From LGRD01 sp031382215 (GTDB lineage Bacteria; Pseudomonadota; Gammaproteobacteria; Burkholderiales; Burkholderiaceae_C): a DNA stretch of 64,000 bases. Below are positions 24,431-33,011 of the stretch, piece by piece (position 1 is the first letter of the stretch; each line of letters begins with the position of its first letter). The notes beneath the pieces were generated by a model that was not told the origin of the DNA, did no database searches, and was given only the letters and a program-made list of their open reading frames with translations. The position numbers and the translations under genes were made by a program. The stretch spans positions 3,383 through 67,382 of the forward strand of contig JANMYQ010000361.1 of the NCBI GenBank assembly GCA_031382215.1, read 5' to 3'.

Positions 24431-26691
24431 TTCTGCGCTCCCGAACTTGACACGGGCCGAGGCTGCTGGCTCGACGGCGGCTCCGCCGCACGCCCGTCGG
24501 CGACACCGCGCCAGCGCCGCAAGCTCAGCGCATTGAGCACCACGCTGACGCTGCTGAAGGCCATCGCGGCCCCGGCGATGACCGGGTTCAGCAGGCCCAG
24601 CGCCGCCAGCGGGATGCCCAGCACGTTGTAGCCGAAGGCCCAGAAAAGGCCCTGCTTGATCTTCGAGTAGGTTCGGCGCGAAATGTCGAGCGAGTCGGCC
24701 ACCAGCCGCGGGTCGCCGCGCATCAGCGTGATGCCGGCGGTCTCTGTCGCCACGTCGGCACCGCCCGCCATCGCGTACGACACCGACGCTGCGGCCAGCG
24801 CCGGCCCGTCGTTCAGGCCGTCGCCGACGAAGGCCACCACCTCGCCGGCGTCGCGCAGTTCCTTGACGATGGCCGCCTTGTCGCCCGGCAGCACCTGGGC
24901 ACGCACATCTGTGATGCCCAGCTCCCTGGCGGCGGCTTCGGCAGCACCTCGGTTGTCGCCGGTCAGCATCACGGTCCGGATGCCGAGCTGATGCAGCCGC
25001 GACACTGCCTCCGCTGCGGTGGGCTTGAGCGTGTCGCCGAAGGCCAGCAGGCCCAGCAAGCGCTGTTGGCCGGCATCGGACTGGGCCAGCCACGACACGG
25101 TTCTGCCCTGCCGCTCCAGCCCTTGCGCTTCAGCGAGCAAACCTCCTTCTTCGAGGCCCAGCTCCCGCAGCATGCGCGTGCTGCCCAGGGCCAGCGTCTG
25201 GCCGCCCACCACGCCCTGCACGCCACGCCCTGGCAGAGCCAGGGCGTCGTGCACCTCGGGCACCGGCAGGCGCTCATGCCGGACCTGCTCCATCACGGCC
25301 AGCGCCAGCGGGTGGCTGCTCGAACTCTGCAGCGCGGCGGCCAGGCGCAGCACGTCGTCGCGGGTCGCGCCCACCGCGGCCACCACCGCGGCGAGCGACG
25401 GCTTGCCTTCGGTGAGCGTGCCGGTCTTGTCGAACGCGACCACGGTGACGGCATGCGCCACCTCCAGCGCCTCGGCGTCCTTGATGAGAATGCCGTGGCG
25501 CGCCGCGACGCCGGTGCCCGCCATGATGGCCGTCGGCGTCGCCAGCCCGAGCGCGCAGGGGCAGGCGATGACCAGCACCGCCACGGCGTTGATGAGCGCC
25601 CGCTCCCAATCGCCCGTGAAGCCGAACCAGGCCCCGAAGGTCAGCAGCGCGACGCCCAGCACCACCGGCACGAACACCGCGCTCACGCGGTCGACGATGC
25701 GCTGGATCGGCGCCTTCGCCGCCTGCGCCGATTCGACCATGCGGATGATGCGGGCCAGCGTTGTCTCGGCGCCGATGGCGGTGGTGCGCACGGTCAGCGC
25801 GCCTTCGGCGTTGATGGCGCCGCCGGTCACCTTGTCGCCGACGCCCTTGGCCACCGGCAGGCTCTCGCCGGTGACGAGCGATTCGTCGATGTGGCTGCGG
25901 CCTTCGACGATGTCGCCATCGACGGCAACGCGGTCACCGGGGCGCACGATGACGAGGTCTCCGACCGTCACTTGTTCGACCGGAATGTCCAGCTCTGCAT
26001 CACCGCGGCGCACGCGGGCGGTGGTCGGCCGCAGTTCGTTCAGCGCCCGGATGGCCTCGGTGGTCTGCCGCTTCGCGCGCTGTTCGAGCCATTTGCCCAG
26101 CAGCACCAGCGTGATGACGGCCGCAGAGGCTTCGAAGTAAAGGTGCGGCATGCCATGCGCGGCATGTTTGAAGAGCAGGTAGACCGAAAGGCCGTAGGCC
26201 GCCGAGGTGCCCAACGCCACCAGCAGATCCATGTTGCCGGTCTTGGCGAGCACGGCCTTCCAGCCGGCACGGTAAAAGCGCCCGCCGAGCCAGAACTGCA
26301 CGGGGGTCGCCAGGGCCAGTTGCAGCCAGCCGTCCAGCATCCAGTGAATGCCGAAGAGCTGCAGCAGCATCGGCAGGACCAGGGGCAGCGTCAAGGCGCC
26401 GCTCACCGCAACGGGCCACCAGGCCGCAAGCAGAGGCGCCGATGGCGGCGTCGCATCCTGGGCCTCCCTCGCGGCGTAGCCGGCCTTCTCGATGGCGGCC
26501 TTCAAGGCCGAGGCGGGCACGGTCGACGGCGCCAGGATGTTCGCTTTCTCGGTCGCCAGATTGACCGAGGCGCTGGAGACGCCGGGCACCTTGAGCAGCG
26601 CCTTCTCGACCCGGGCCACACACGAGGCGCAGGTCATGCCGTCGATCAGCAACGTGGTCTTGGTGTCGGACAGTACATCGGCGGTGTTCAT
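24427..26691 (-). CDS. copA: Cu(I)-exporting P1B-type ATPase
   Basis: CopA pumps Cu(I) from cytoplasm to periplasm. The 754-residue protein has one N-terminal metal-binding domain (GMTCASCVARVEKAL), the membrane motif ACPCALGLATP, the phosphorylation site DKTGTLTEGKP, a HPLA nucleotide-binding loop and GDGLNDGPALAAA. The last helices hold GYNVLGIPLA and MAFSSVSVVLNAL, matching Cu(I) specificity. An ATG at 26724 would place the start on the promoter's -10, so 26691 is chosen, with GAGG upstream. It heads the copA-cueR operon. Confidence 0.95.
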   Translation of the reverse strand: MNTADVLSDTKTTLLIDGMTCASCVARVEKALLKVPGVSSASVNLATEKANILAPSTVPASALKAAIEKAGYAAREAQDATPPSAPLLAAWWPVAVSGALTLPLVLPMLLQLFGIHWMLDGWLQLALATPVQFWLGGRFYRAGWKAVLAKTGNMDLLVALGTSAAYGLSVYLLFKHAAHGMPHLYFEASAAVITLVLLGKWLEQRAKRQTTEAIRALNELRPTTARVRRGDAELDIPVEQVTVGDLVIVRPGDRVAVDGDIVEGRSHIDESLVTGESLPVAKGVGDKVTGGAINAEGALTVRTTAIGAETTLARIIRMVESAQAAKAPIQRIVDRVSAVFVPVVLGVALLTFGAWFGFTGDWERALINAVAVLVIACPCALGLATPTAIMAGTGVAARHGILIKDAEALEVAHAVTVVAFDKTGTLTEGKPSLAAVVAAVGATRDDVLRLAAALQSSSSHPLALAVMEQVRHERLPVPEVHDALALPGRGVQGVVGGQTLALGSTRMLRELGLEEGGLLAEAQGLERQGRTVSWLAQSDAGQQRLLGLLAFGDTLKPTAAEAVSRLHQLGIRTVMLTGDNRGAAEAAARELGITDVRAQVLPGDKAAIVKELRDAGEVVAFVGDGLNDGPALAAASVSYAMAGGADVATETAGITLMRGDPRLVADSLDISRRTYSKIKQGLFWAFGYNVLGIPLAALGLLNPVIAGAAMAFSSVSVVLNALSLRRWRGVADGRAAEPPSSQQPRPVSSSGAQK

Positions 26692-26722
26692 GGAGGCCTC
26701 GGGAGATTGTTCGATGTTGCGC

Positions 26723-26753
26723 ATCGTCAAGGTTCTAACGATGGCAAGGTCAA
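26723..26753 (-). promoter_or_regulatory. MerR-type promoter of copA-cueR
   Basis: Minus-strand TTGACC (26748-26753) and GACGAT (26723-26728) are separated by 19 bp, the long spacer used by MerR-family activators. The spacer contains ACCTTG-like half sites, though in direct rather than clean inverted orientation. The predicted transcript start would lie about 25 bases before the copA ATG. CueR control is inferred. Confidence 0.6.
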
Positions 26754-26804
26754 GCACTGCCAGCGAATCTGCCTGTAGCCATTGTGGGCTTCCGGAAAGC
26801 CGGC

Positions 26805-26835
26805 TTGACATTCCAACAGTGGGAGAGTGGACAGT
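26805..26835 (+). promoter_or_regulatory. MerR-type promoter of copZ
   Basis: TTGACA (26805-26810) and GACAGT (26830-26835) are separated by exactly 19 bp. The spacer contains the inverted halves TCCAAC and GTGGGA, a recognisable CueR-like dyad. It faces away from the copA promoter, with about 50 bp between the two -35 elements. Confidence 0.65.
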
Positions 26836-26864
26836 TGCCAATCAATCACCGACCGGAGCAAACA

Positions 26865-27125
26865 ATGATTGCCTTTGAAGTCAACGACATGACCTGCGGC
26901 CACTGCGTCAGCACCCTCACCCAGGCGCTGAAGGCCGCCGACAAGGACGCCAAGGTGCAGATCGACCTGGCCACGCACCGGGTGCAGGTGGAGCCTGTAT
27001 CGGCCGACGCCGAGGCACTGGCGCAAGCCATCAAGGACGCTGGCTACACGCCGGTGCCGGTCGCAGCGGCGGCCGGTGAAGTGGCGGCGCAGAAGCGGGG
27101 GTCGTGCTGCGGCCAGTGCCAGTGA
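26865..27125 (+). CDS. copZ: Copper chaperone with heavy-metal-associated domain
   Basis: This 86-residue cytoplasmic protein has the ferredoxin-like HMA fold, with the metal motif MTCGHC near the N-terminus, and should deliver Cu(I) to the ATPases. It carries an additional cysteine cluster at its end (CCGQC), beyond the usual domain. The start at 26865 follows a GGAG ribosome site; a longer open frame would cross the promoter. It is divergent from copA and 163 bp before the second ATPase. Confidence 0.9.
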   Translation: MIAFEVNDMTCGHCVSTLTQALKAADKDAKVQIDLATHRVQVEPVSADAEALAQAIKDAGYTPVPVAAAAGEVAAQKRGSCCGQCQ

Positions 27126-27155
27126 TGGCGTTGGAACCAGCTGTGGAAGTGCCGG

Positions 27156-27197
27156 CCCGACGCTGCGGGCGTCGGGATCCCGTCGTCAACTGACGGG
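27156..27197 (+). promoter_or_regulatory. Two hairpins between copZ and the second Cu ATPase
   Basis: The first hairpin has an 8-bp stem (CCCGACGC, loop TGCGG, GCGTCGGG; 27156-27176). The second has a 6-bp stem (CCCGTC, loop GTCAACT, GACGGG; 27179-27197). No T tract follows. They could protect the copZ transcript end or reduce read-through into the ATPase gene. Confidence 0.45.
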
Positions 27198-27288
27198 CGC
27201 ATGCGGCATTTCTTTGATGCCGGTCAATCGCACGGGCGCTCCCGAAGCCAAGCTCTGAATGATGCGTGCCACGACGAAGGAGCCCTTC

Positions 27289-29526
27289 ATGAACCACTCT
27301 GTCAAGCACGCAGGGCACGACGAGGCCCATGAGCCTGGCCACCATCACCATGGTGCTCCGCTCGAGCCCAGCCAGGGCGCACTGGGCGCAGCGGGTGAAG
27401 CGGGTGAAGCGCCGCCCGTTGGCACGATCTACACCTGCCCGATGCACCCCGAGGTGCGGCAGGACCACCCCGGCAACTGCCCCAAGTGCGGCATGACGTT
27501 GGAGCCAGTGCTGCCAACGCTCGACGAAGACGAGAACCCTGAGCTGGCCGACTTCCAGCGGCGCTTCTGGTGGACCTTGCCGCTGACGGCGGTAGTCACG
27601 CTGCTGGCCATGCTCGGGCATCGCCTGCAGTGGTTCGGCATGGGCATGCAGAGCTGGGTCGAGCTCGCGCTGTCCGTGCCCATCGTGCTGTGGGCGGGCT
27701 GGCCATTTTTCATGCGCGGGGTGCAATCGATTCGCCTGCGCAGCCCGAACATGTGGACGCTGATCGGGCTGGGCACCGGAGCGGCCTTTGCCTACAGCGT
27801 CGCGGCCACGGTGGTGCCGAATGTCTTCCCGGCCTCGTTCCAGGCCATGGGCCGGGTGGCGGTGTACTTCGAGGCGGCAGCGGTCATCATCTCGTTGACG
27901 CTGCTGGGCCAGATTCTGGAACTCAAGGCCCGGTCGCAGACCTCGGCGGCGATCAAGTCGCTGCTGGGCCTGGCGCCCAAGACCGCACGCCGCATTGCCG
28001 CCGATGGCAGCGAGGAAGACGTGCCGCTCACCCACGTTCACGTCGGCGATCTGCTGCGCGTGCGCCCCGGCGAGAAGGTGCCGGTCGACGGCGTGGTGAC
28101 GGACGGCTTGAGCGCGGTCGACGAGTCGATGTTGACCGGCGAGCCGCTGCCCGTGAGCAAGCGCGCCGGCGACAAGCTGATCGGCGCCACGCTGAACACC
28201 AGCGGGGCGCTGGTGATGCGCTCGGAACGTGTCGGCGCACAGACCATGCTGTCGCAGATCGTGCAGATGGTGGCCCAGGCACAGCGCTCGAAGGCGCCGA
28301 TGCAGCGCATGGCCGACCAGGTGGCCGGCTGGTTCGTGATGGCCGTGGTGGCCACCGCCGTGCTGACCTTCTTCGTCTGGGGCGTCTTCGGCCCCGAGCC
28401 GAGCTGGGTCTACGGGCTGATCAACGCGGTTGCCGTGTTGATCATCGCCTGCCCGTGTGCGCTGGGGCTGGCCACGCCCATGTCGATCATGGTCGCCACC
28501 GGGCGTGCCGCGACGCAGGGGATTCTGTTCCGCGACGCAGCGGCGATCGAGCACTTCCGCAAGGTCGACACACTGATCGTCGACAAGACCGGCACGCTGA
28601 CCGAAGGCAAGCCCAGCTTCGAGCGCGCCGTGCCGGCACCGGGCTTCACCGCGCAGGAGGTGCTGCGCCTGGCAGCCAGCCTGGACCAGGGCAGCGAGCA
28701 TCCTCTGGCCGACGCCATCGTCCGCGCGGCGCGCGAGCAGGGGCTGGCGCTCGACAAGGCCGACGGCTTCGAGTCGGGTTCCGGCATCGGTGTTCGTGGT
28801 CGGGTGGGCGGGCGCCAGCTCGCACTCGGCAACACGGCGCTGATGGAGCAACTGGGCGTTGACGTGTCGAGCCTGTTGCCGCAGGCCGAAGAACTGCGCA
28901 GCACCGGCGCCAGCGTGATGTTCCTCGCCGCGGATGGAATGCCGATCGGCTTGCTGGCGGTCTCCGACCCCGTCAAGGCGAGCACGCCGGAGGCGCTCAC
29001 CACGCTGCGGGCCGAAGGGCTGCGCGTCGTGATGGCCACCGGCGACGGCCTCACCACGGCGCGCTCCGTCGCCGCGCGCTTGGGCATCGATGAAGTGCAC
29101 GGCGAGGTGAAGCCAGCCGACAAGCTGGCGCTGGTGCGGCGGCTGCAGGCCGAGGGCCGCGTGGTCGCCATGGCAGGCGATGGCATCAACGACGCACCGG
29201 CGCTGGCCCAGGCGAATGTCGGCATCGCCATGGGCACGGGGACCGACGTGGCCATGAACAGCGCGCAGGTCACCCTCGTCAAGGGCGATCTGCGCGGTAT
29301 TGCTGCCGCCCGGGCCTTGTCGGTGCAGACGGTCGCCAACATGAAGCAGAACCTCGGCTTCGCCTTTGTCTACAACGCGCTCGGCGTGCCGCTGGCGGCA
29401 GGGCTGCTGTATCCGTTCACCGGCTGGCTGCTCTCGCCGATGATCGCCGCGCTGGCGATGAGCCTGAGCTCGGCATCGGTGATCACGAACGCCCTGCGGC
29501 TGCGCAGGGCGAGGGCGAGGGCGTGA
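27289..29526 (+). CDS. Cu(I)/Ag(I) P1B-type ATPase with His-rich N-terminus
   Basis: This 745-residue pump resembles SilP/CopA-type ATPases. Its N-terminus is His-rich (HAGHDEAHEPGHHHHG) and is followed by a heavy-metal-binding domain, YTCPMHPEVRQDHPGNCPKCGM, in place of a classic HMA domain. Pump motifs are intact: ACPCALGLATP, DKTGTLTEGKP, SEHPLAD and GDGINDAPALA. The last helices hold YNALGVPLAAG and MSLSSASVITNAL, consistent with Cu(I). The ATG at 27289 has a good AAGGAG site. It is the second Cu ATPase in the island and may share the copZ promoter. Confidence 0.93.
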   Translation: MNHSVKHAGHDEAHEPGHHHHGAPLEPSQGALGAAGEAGEAPPVGTIYTCPMHPEVRQDHPGNCPKCGMTLEPVLPTLDEDENPELADFQRRFWWTLPLTAVVTLLAMLGHRLQWFGMGMQSWVELALSVPIVLWAGWPFFMRGVQSIRLRSPNMWTLIGLGTGAAFAYSVAATVVPNVFPASFQAMGRVAVYFEAAAVIISLTLLGQILELKARSQTSAAIKSLLGLAPKTARRIAADGSEEDVPLTHVHVGDLLRVRPGEKVPVDGVVTDGLSAVDESMLTGEPLPVSKRAGDKLIGATLNTSGALVMRSERVGAQTMLSQIVQMVAQAQRSKAPMQRMADQVAGWFVMAVVATAVLTFFVWGVFGPEPSWVYGLINAVAVLIIACPCALGLATPMSIMVATGRAATQGILFRDAAAIEHFRKVDTLIVDKTGTLTEGKPSFERAVPAPGFTAQEVLRLAASLDQGSEHPLADAIVRAAREQGLALDKADGFESGSGIGVRGRVGGRQLALGNTALMEQLGVDVSSLLPQAEELRSTGASVMFLAADGMPIGLLAVSDPVKASTPEALTTLRAEGLRVVMATGDGLTTARSVAARLGIDEVHGEVKPADKLALVRRLQAEGRVVAMAGDGINDAPALAQANVGIAMGTGTDVAMNSAQVTLVKGDLRGIAAARALSVQTVANMKQNLGFAFVYNALGVPLAAGLLYPFTGWLLSPMIAALAMSLSSASVITNALRLRRARARA

Positions 29527-29665
29527 GCCGGTGCCGTCACGGTTGCCACCGCCCTAGAATGCAGCCGCAAATGCGACGCACGATGACCTTCCAGCAAGCC
29601 ACGATCTCCGCCTGTGCCGAAGGGCACGGTGCCGCGTTGTCGCGCCGGCGGTGGAGTGCGTTTCG

Positions 29666-30085
29666 ATGACCCGCAGCTTCCTGCGCGGCCTGGCCCGCGG
29701 CCTGATCGGCGTGCTGCTCGTCGCCCAGCTCGCGGTCGCTGCCTACGCCTGCCCCGGGCTGGCCGCGAAGGCGCCAGACACCGCCATGGCATCCGCCGGC
29801 GCGACGATGCTCGCGACGATGCACGCACCGATGCCCGGTTGCGAAGACATGGTTGGAGCGCTGGACCCGGAACAGGCCAACCTTTGTGCCGAGCACTGCA
29901 AACAAGGCCAACAAAGTGACCAGGCGCCCACGCTGACGGTACCGGTGGCCATGCTCACTGCCCTGTACCCCACGACGCCCGCGCTGCCCGGCAAGGCGTC
30001 GCCGCGCCCCACGGCGGGCACGCTCAGTGCACGGGTTGCGGCATCCCCGCCGCACGCTGTTCTGCACTGCGTCTACCGAATCTGA
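29666..30085 (+). CDS. Small exported Cys-containing protein before cusC
   Basis: No named family recognised. The 139-residue product has a signal peptide (RGLIGVLLVAQLAVAAYA) and scattered cysteines (YACPG, MPGCEDM, LCAEHCKQG). The end reads SPPHAVLHCVYRI. Proteins with this kind of tail are often found in front of CusC-like genes in Burkholderiales, which is context known to me rather than proof. It may bind copper in the periplasm. Its overall plan (signal, Cys cluster, conserved tail) resembles the protein at 18600. Confidence 0.65.
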   Translation: MTRSFLRGLARGLIGVLLVAQLAVAAYACPGLAAKAPDTAMASAGATMLATMHAPMPGCEDMVGALDPEQANLCAEHCKQGQQSDQAPTLTVPVAMLTALYPTTPALPGKASPRPTAGTLSARVAASPPHAVLHCVYRI

Positions 30086-30225
30086 TCCTCCCGACGATGC
30101 TGCGCTGACGACCCCTTGCGGGTCGGTTCGGCGCATCGGTCGTGCCGGTCCGCCCCTGCGAGTCTCACTCGCACGAGATCGACCGGGCCCGGCACGAAGC
30201 CTTGATTCGTTGTCTGGAGAGATTC

Positions 30226-31581
30226 ATGTTCATTGCTTGCACACGTCGCGCGCCGTGCCTTTCGCGCTCGCCGCGCGACTGGGTGGCCCGGTCTGCCCTG
30301 GCCCTGCTGATGGGCGTTTTGAGCCCAGGCGTCCCGGCGCAGCCAACGCTGAGCCTCGACCACGCGCTGCGCCTGGCGCAAGACCGCTCGCGCCAGTTGT
30401 CGGCCCAGGAATTCGCAGCGGTGGCCGCGCGCGAGATGTCTGCCGCCGCCGGCCGCCTGCCCGATCCGACCCTGAGGGCGGGTGTGAACAACCTGCCTGT
30501 CGATGGCGCCGACCGGTTCAGCCTGACACGCGACTTCATGACCATGCGCTCGGTCGCCGTGATGCAGGAACTGACGCGCGACGACAAGCGCAAGGCGCGC
30601 TCGGCCCGCTTCGACCGCGAAGCCGAGCTTGCCGAGGCGGGCCGTGCCGCCGTGCTGGCCGACCTGCGGCGTGACACCGCGATGGCCTGGCTGGACAGAC
30701 ACTTTCAGCAGCGCATGCGCGAACTGCTGCGCGAGCAGCGCACCGAAGCCACGCTGCAGATCGAAGCCGCCGAGGCCGCCTACCGCGGCGGGCGTGGCAC
30801 GCAGGCCGAGGTGTTTGCGGCCCGCTCGGCCGTGGCACAGATCGACAACCGGCTTCGGGAGACGGAGCTGCAGGTCGCCAGCGCCCGCACGCGGCTTGCA
30901 CGCTGGGTCGGCGCGGCCGCCGACCAGGATCTGGCGGCGCCGCCCGCGCTCGAAGCCGCACCGCTCGACGTGGCGAGCCTCGAAGCCCGGCTCGGGCACC
31001 ACCCGCAGATCACCGTGCTGGCCCGCCAGGAGGCCGTGGCGCGCGCCGACGTGGAGCTCGCCACCAGCTCCAGGCGCGCGGACTGGAGTGTGGAGCTGAT
31101 GTTCAGCCAGCGGGGTTCGGCGTTCTCCAACATGGTGTCGGTCAACGTGTCGGTACCGCTGCAGTGGGACCTGAAGAACCGACAGGACCGCGAAGTTGCC
31201 GCACGGTCGGCGCTGGCCGAGCAAGTGCGGGCGCAGCGCGAAGAAACCACGCGCGAGCATGCCGCCGAGACACGCATCTGGCTGTTGCAGTGGCAGTCCA
31301 GCCGCGAGCGGCTGGCCCAGTACGACAGTGCCTTGATCCCGCTGGCGACCGAGCGAACACGCGCCGCGCTGGCCGCCTACCGGGGCGCCAGCAGCCCGCT
31401 CGCGGCGGTGCTCGAAGCGCGCCGCATGGAGATCGACACACGCATGGAGCGCTTGCGGCTGGAGATGGAAGCCGCCGGGCTGTGGGCCCGGCTCGAGTAC
31501 CTGATCCCGGTCGATCACCAGGCCGCGGTGATGAATGGCGTGACGAACGGCACCACCGCATCCAAGGAGCCCCAGCGATGA
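30226..31581 (+). CDS. cusC: Outer membrane channel of the Cus efflux system (TolC family)
   Basis: This is the outer-membrane component of a tripartite Cu/Ag exporter, 451 residues. It has a signal peptide ending near PGVPAQ, with no lipobox, then two OEP repeats (from LSLDHALRLAQDRSRQLSA and from DVASLEARLGHHPQITVL). A GGAG ribosome site precedes the ATG at 30226. Its stop overlaps the cusB start in ATGA, so it is translated together with the adaptor. Confidence 0.9.
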   Translation: MFIACTRRAPCLSRSPRDWVARSALALLMGVLSPGVPAQPTLSLDHALRLAQDRSRQLSAQEFAAVAAREMSAAAGRLPDPTLRAGVNNLPVDGADRFSLTRDFMTMRSVAVMQELTRDDKRKARSARFDREAELAEAGRAAVLADLRRDTAMAWLDRHFQQRMRELLREQRTEATLQIEAAEAAYRGGRGTQAEVFAARSAVAQIDNRLRETELQVASARTRLARWVGAAADQDLAAPPALEAAPLDVASLEARLGHHPQITVLARQEAVARADVELATSSRRADWSVELMFSQRGSAFSNMVSVNVSVPLQWDLKNRQDREVAARSALAEQVRAQREETTREHAAETRIWLLQWQSSRERLAQYDSALIPLATERTRAALAAYRGASSPLAAVLEARRMEIDTRMERLRLEMEAAGLWARLEYLIPVDHQAAVMNGVTNGTTASKEPQR

Positions 31582-33011
31582 ACACCAGACCCCTGTTGAT
31601 GATCTTCGGCGGCGTGATCGCGGCCGGCGTGCTGGCCGCGGCCGGCTACGGTCTGTACGCGATGGGCATGGACCGCGGCATGGGCATGGCCGCTCCACAG
31701 GCGGGTGCTGGCGCCGCGAGTGCAGCGCCGCTGCAAGCCGTTCCGCAAGGCATTGCCGAAGGCGAGGAAGCGACCCGCCGGCACATCACCGCCGGCCTCA
31801 AGGCGGGCGAGGTGGACCCGGCGACCGGCAGGAAGATCCTCTATTACCACGACCCGATGGTGCCGGGGAACAAGTTCGAGAAGCCGGCCAAGTCGCCCTT
31901 CATGGACATGATGCTGGTGCCGGTGTACGCGGACAGCGATGGTGATAACGACAAGGGCGGAAGCAAGGTCACCGTGAGCCCGCGCATCCAGCAGAACCTG
32001 GGCGTGCGCACGGCGCCGGTGGTCGAGGGCACGCTGTCGCCCGAGGTGTCGGCGGTCGGCAGCATTGCGTGGAACGAACGCGACCAGGCCGTCGTGCAGG
32101 CCCGCGCCACCGGCTTCGTCGAGCGCCTGCAGGTGCGCGCAACGCTCGACCGCGTGACCAAGGGGCAGCCGCTGGCCGAGTTGTACGTGCCCGACTGGAT
32201 CGCGGCACAGGAAGAGTTCTTGTCGGTGCGGCGCATGCAGGGCTCCGACCTGACCGTGCTGGTCGATGGCGCGCGCCAGCGCATGCGCCAGGCCGGCATG
32301 GACGAAGTGCAGATTGCGCTGGTCGAACGCAGTGGCCGCACGCAGCCGCGTTTCACGATCCTGGCGCCGATCGGCGGCGTGGTCACCGAACTGATGGTGC
32401 GCGAGGGCATGACGGTGATGGCCGGGACCACGCTGTTCCGCATCAACGGCACCGCCACGGTCTGGGCCCATGCCGAGGTGCCGGAGAGCCAGGCCGCCCT
32501 GCTGCGTGTGGGCGCCACGGTGCGGGCCCGCAGCCCGGCCACGCCGGGCGCCACTTTCGAGGGCAAGGTGCAGGCCCTGCTGCCGGATGTCAACGCCACC
32601 ACGCGCACGCTGAAGGCGCGCCTGGCACTCGCCAACCCGGGCGGTCGACTCGTGCCCGGCATGTTCGTGCAGATGCAGTTCATGGACATGCGGGCGGAGA
32701 AGGCGCTGCTGATCCCGACCGAGGCGGTCATCCAGACCGGCCGGCGCACGGTGGTGATGTTGGCCGAGGAGGGTGGCCGCTTCCGCCCGGTCGACGTCGA
32801 GATCGGCATCGAGAGCGGCGGGCAGACCGAGGTCCGGCGCGGCCTGCAGCCTGGCCAGCGCGTGGTGGTCTCGGCGCAGTTCCTGATCGACTCGGAAGCG
32901 AGCCTGAAGGGCGTGGAGGCGCGGCTGAACAACGAGCCGGCACAGGGCGCCACGGCCGCCACGCCGCAGCACCTGCCGCCCACCGCGCCGGCTGCGGGAG
33001 CCTCGCGATGA
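31578..33011 (+). CDS. cusB: Periplasmic adaptor of the Cus efflux system
   Basis: CusB links the inner-membrane pump to the outer channel and receives Cu(I)/Ag(I). The 477-residue protein has an N-terminal membrane anchor, a Met-rich segment (YAMGMDRGMGMA), and the CusB-type motif YYHDPMVPGNKFEKPAKSPFMDMML. A barrel-sandwich (lipoyl-like) domain, a helical hairpin and a beta-barrel domain follow. The start overlaps the cusC stop and the stop overlaps the cusA start, both by four bases. The C-terminal 35 residues are Ala/Pro rich. Confidence 0.93.
   Translation: MNTRPLLMIFGGVIAAGVLAAAGYGLYAMGMDRGMGMAAPQAGAGAASAAPLQAVPQGIAEGEEATRRHITAGLKAGEVDPATGRKILYYHDPMVPGNKFEKPAKSPFMDMMLVPVYADSDGDNDKGGSKVTVSPRIQQNLGVRTAPVVEGTLSPEVSAVGSIAWNERDQAVVQARATGFVERLQVRATLDRVTKGQPLAELYVPDWIAAQEEFLSVRRMQGSDLTVLVDGARQRMRQAGMDEVQIALVERSGRTQPRFTILAPIGGVVTELMVREGMTVMAGTTLFRINGTATVWAHAEVPESQAALLRVGATVRARSPATPGATFEGKVQALLPDVNATTRTLKARLALANPGGRLVPGMFVQMQFMDMRAEKALLIPTEAVIQTGRRTVVMLAEEGGRFRPVDVEIGIESGGQTEVRRGLQPGQRVVVSAQFLIDSEASLKGVEARLNNEPAQGATAATPQHLPPTAPAAGASR

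Noticed and set aside
26692..26724. Upstream ATG at 26724 as the start of CopA.
   Set aside because: It overlaps the predicted -10 element of the copA promoter and adds residues before the metal-binding domain that have no family match.
24991..26778. A long plus-strand open frame opposite copA.
   Set aside because: Composition is typical of an antisense frame, and copA has all its pump motifs on the minus strand.
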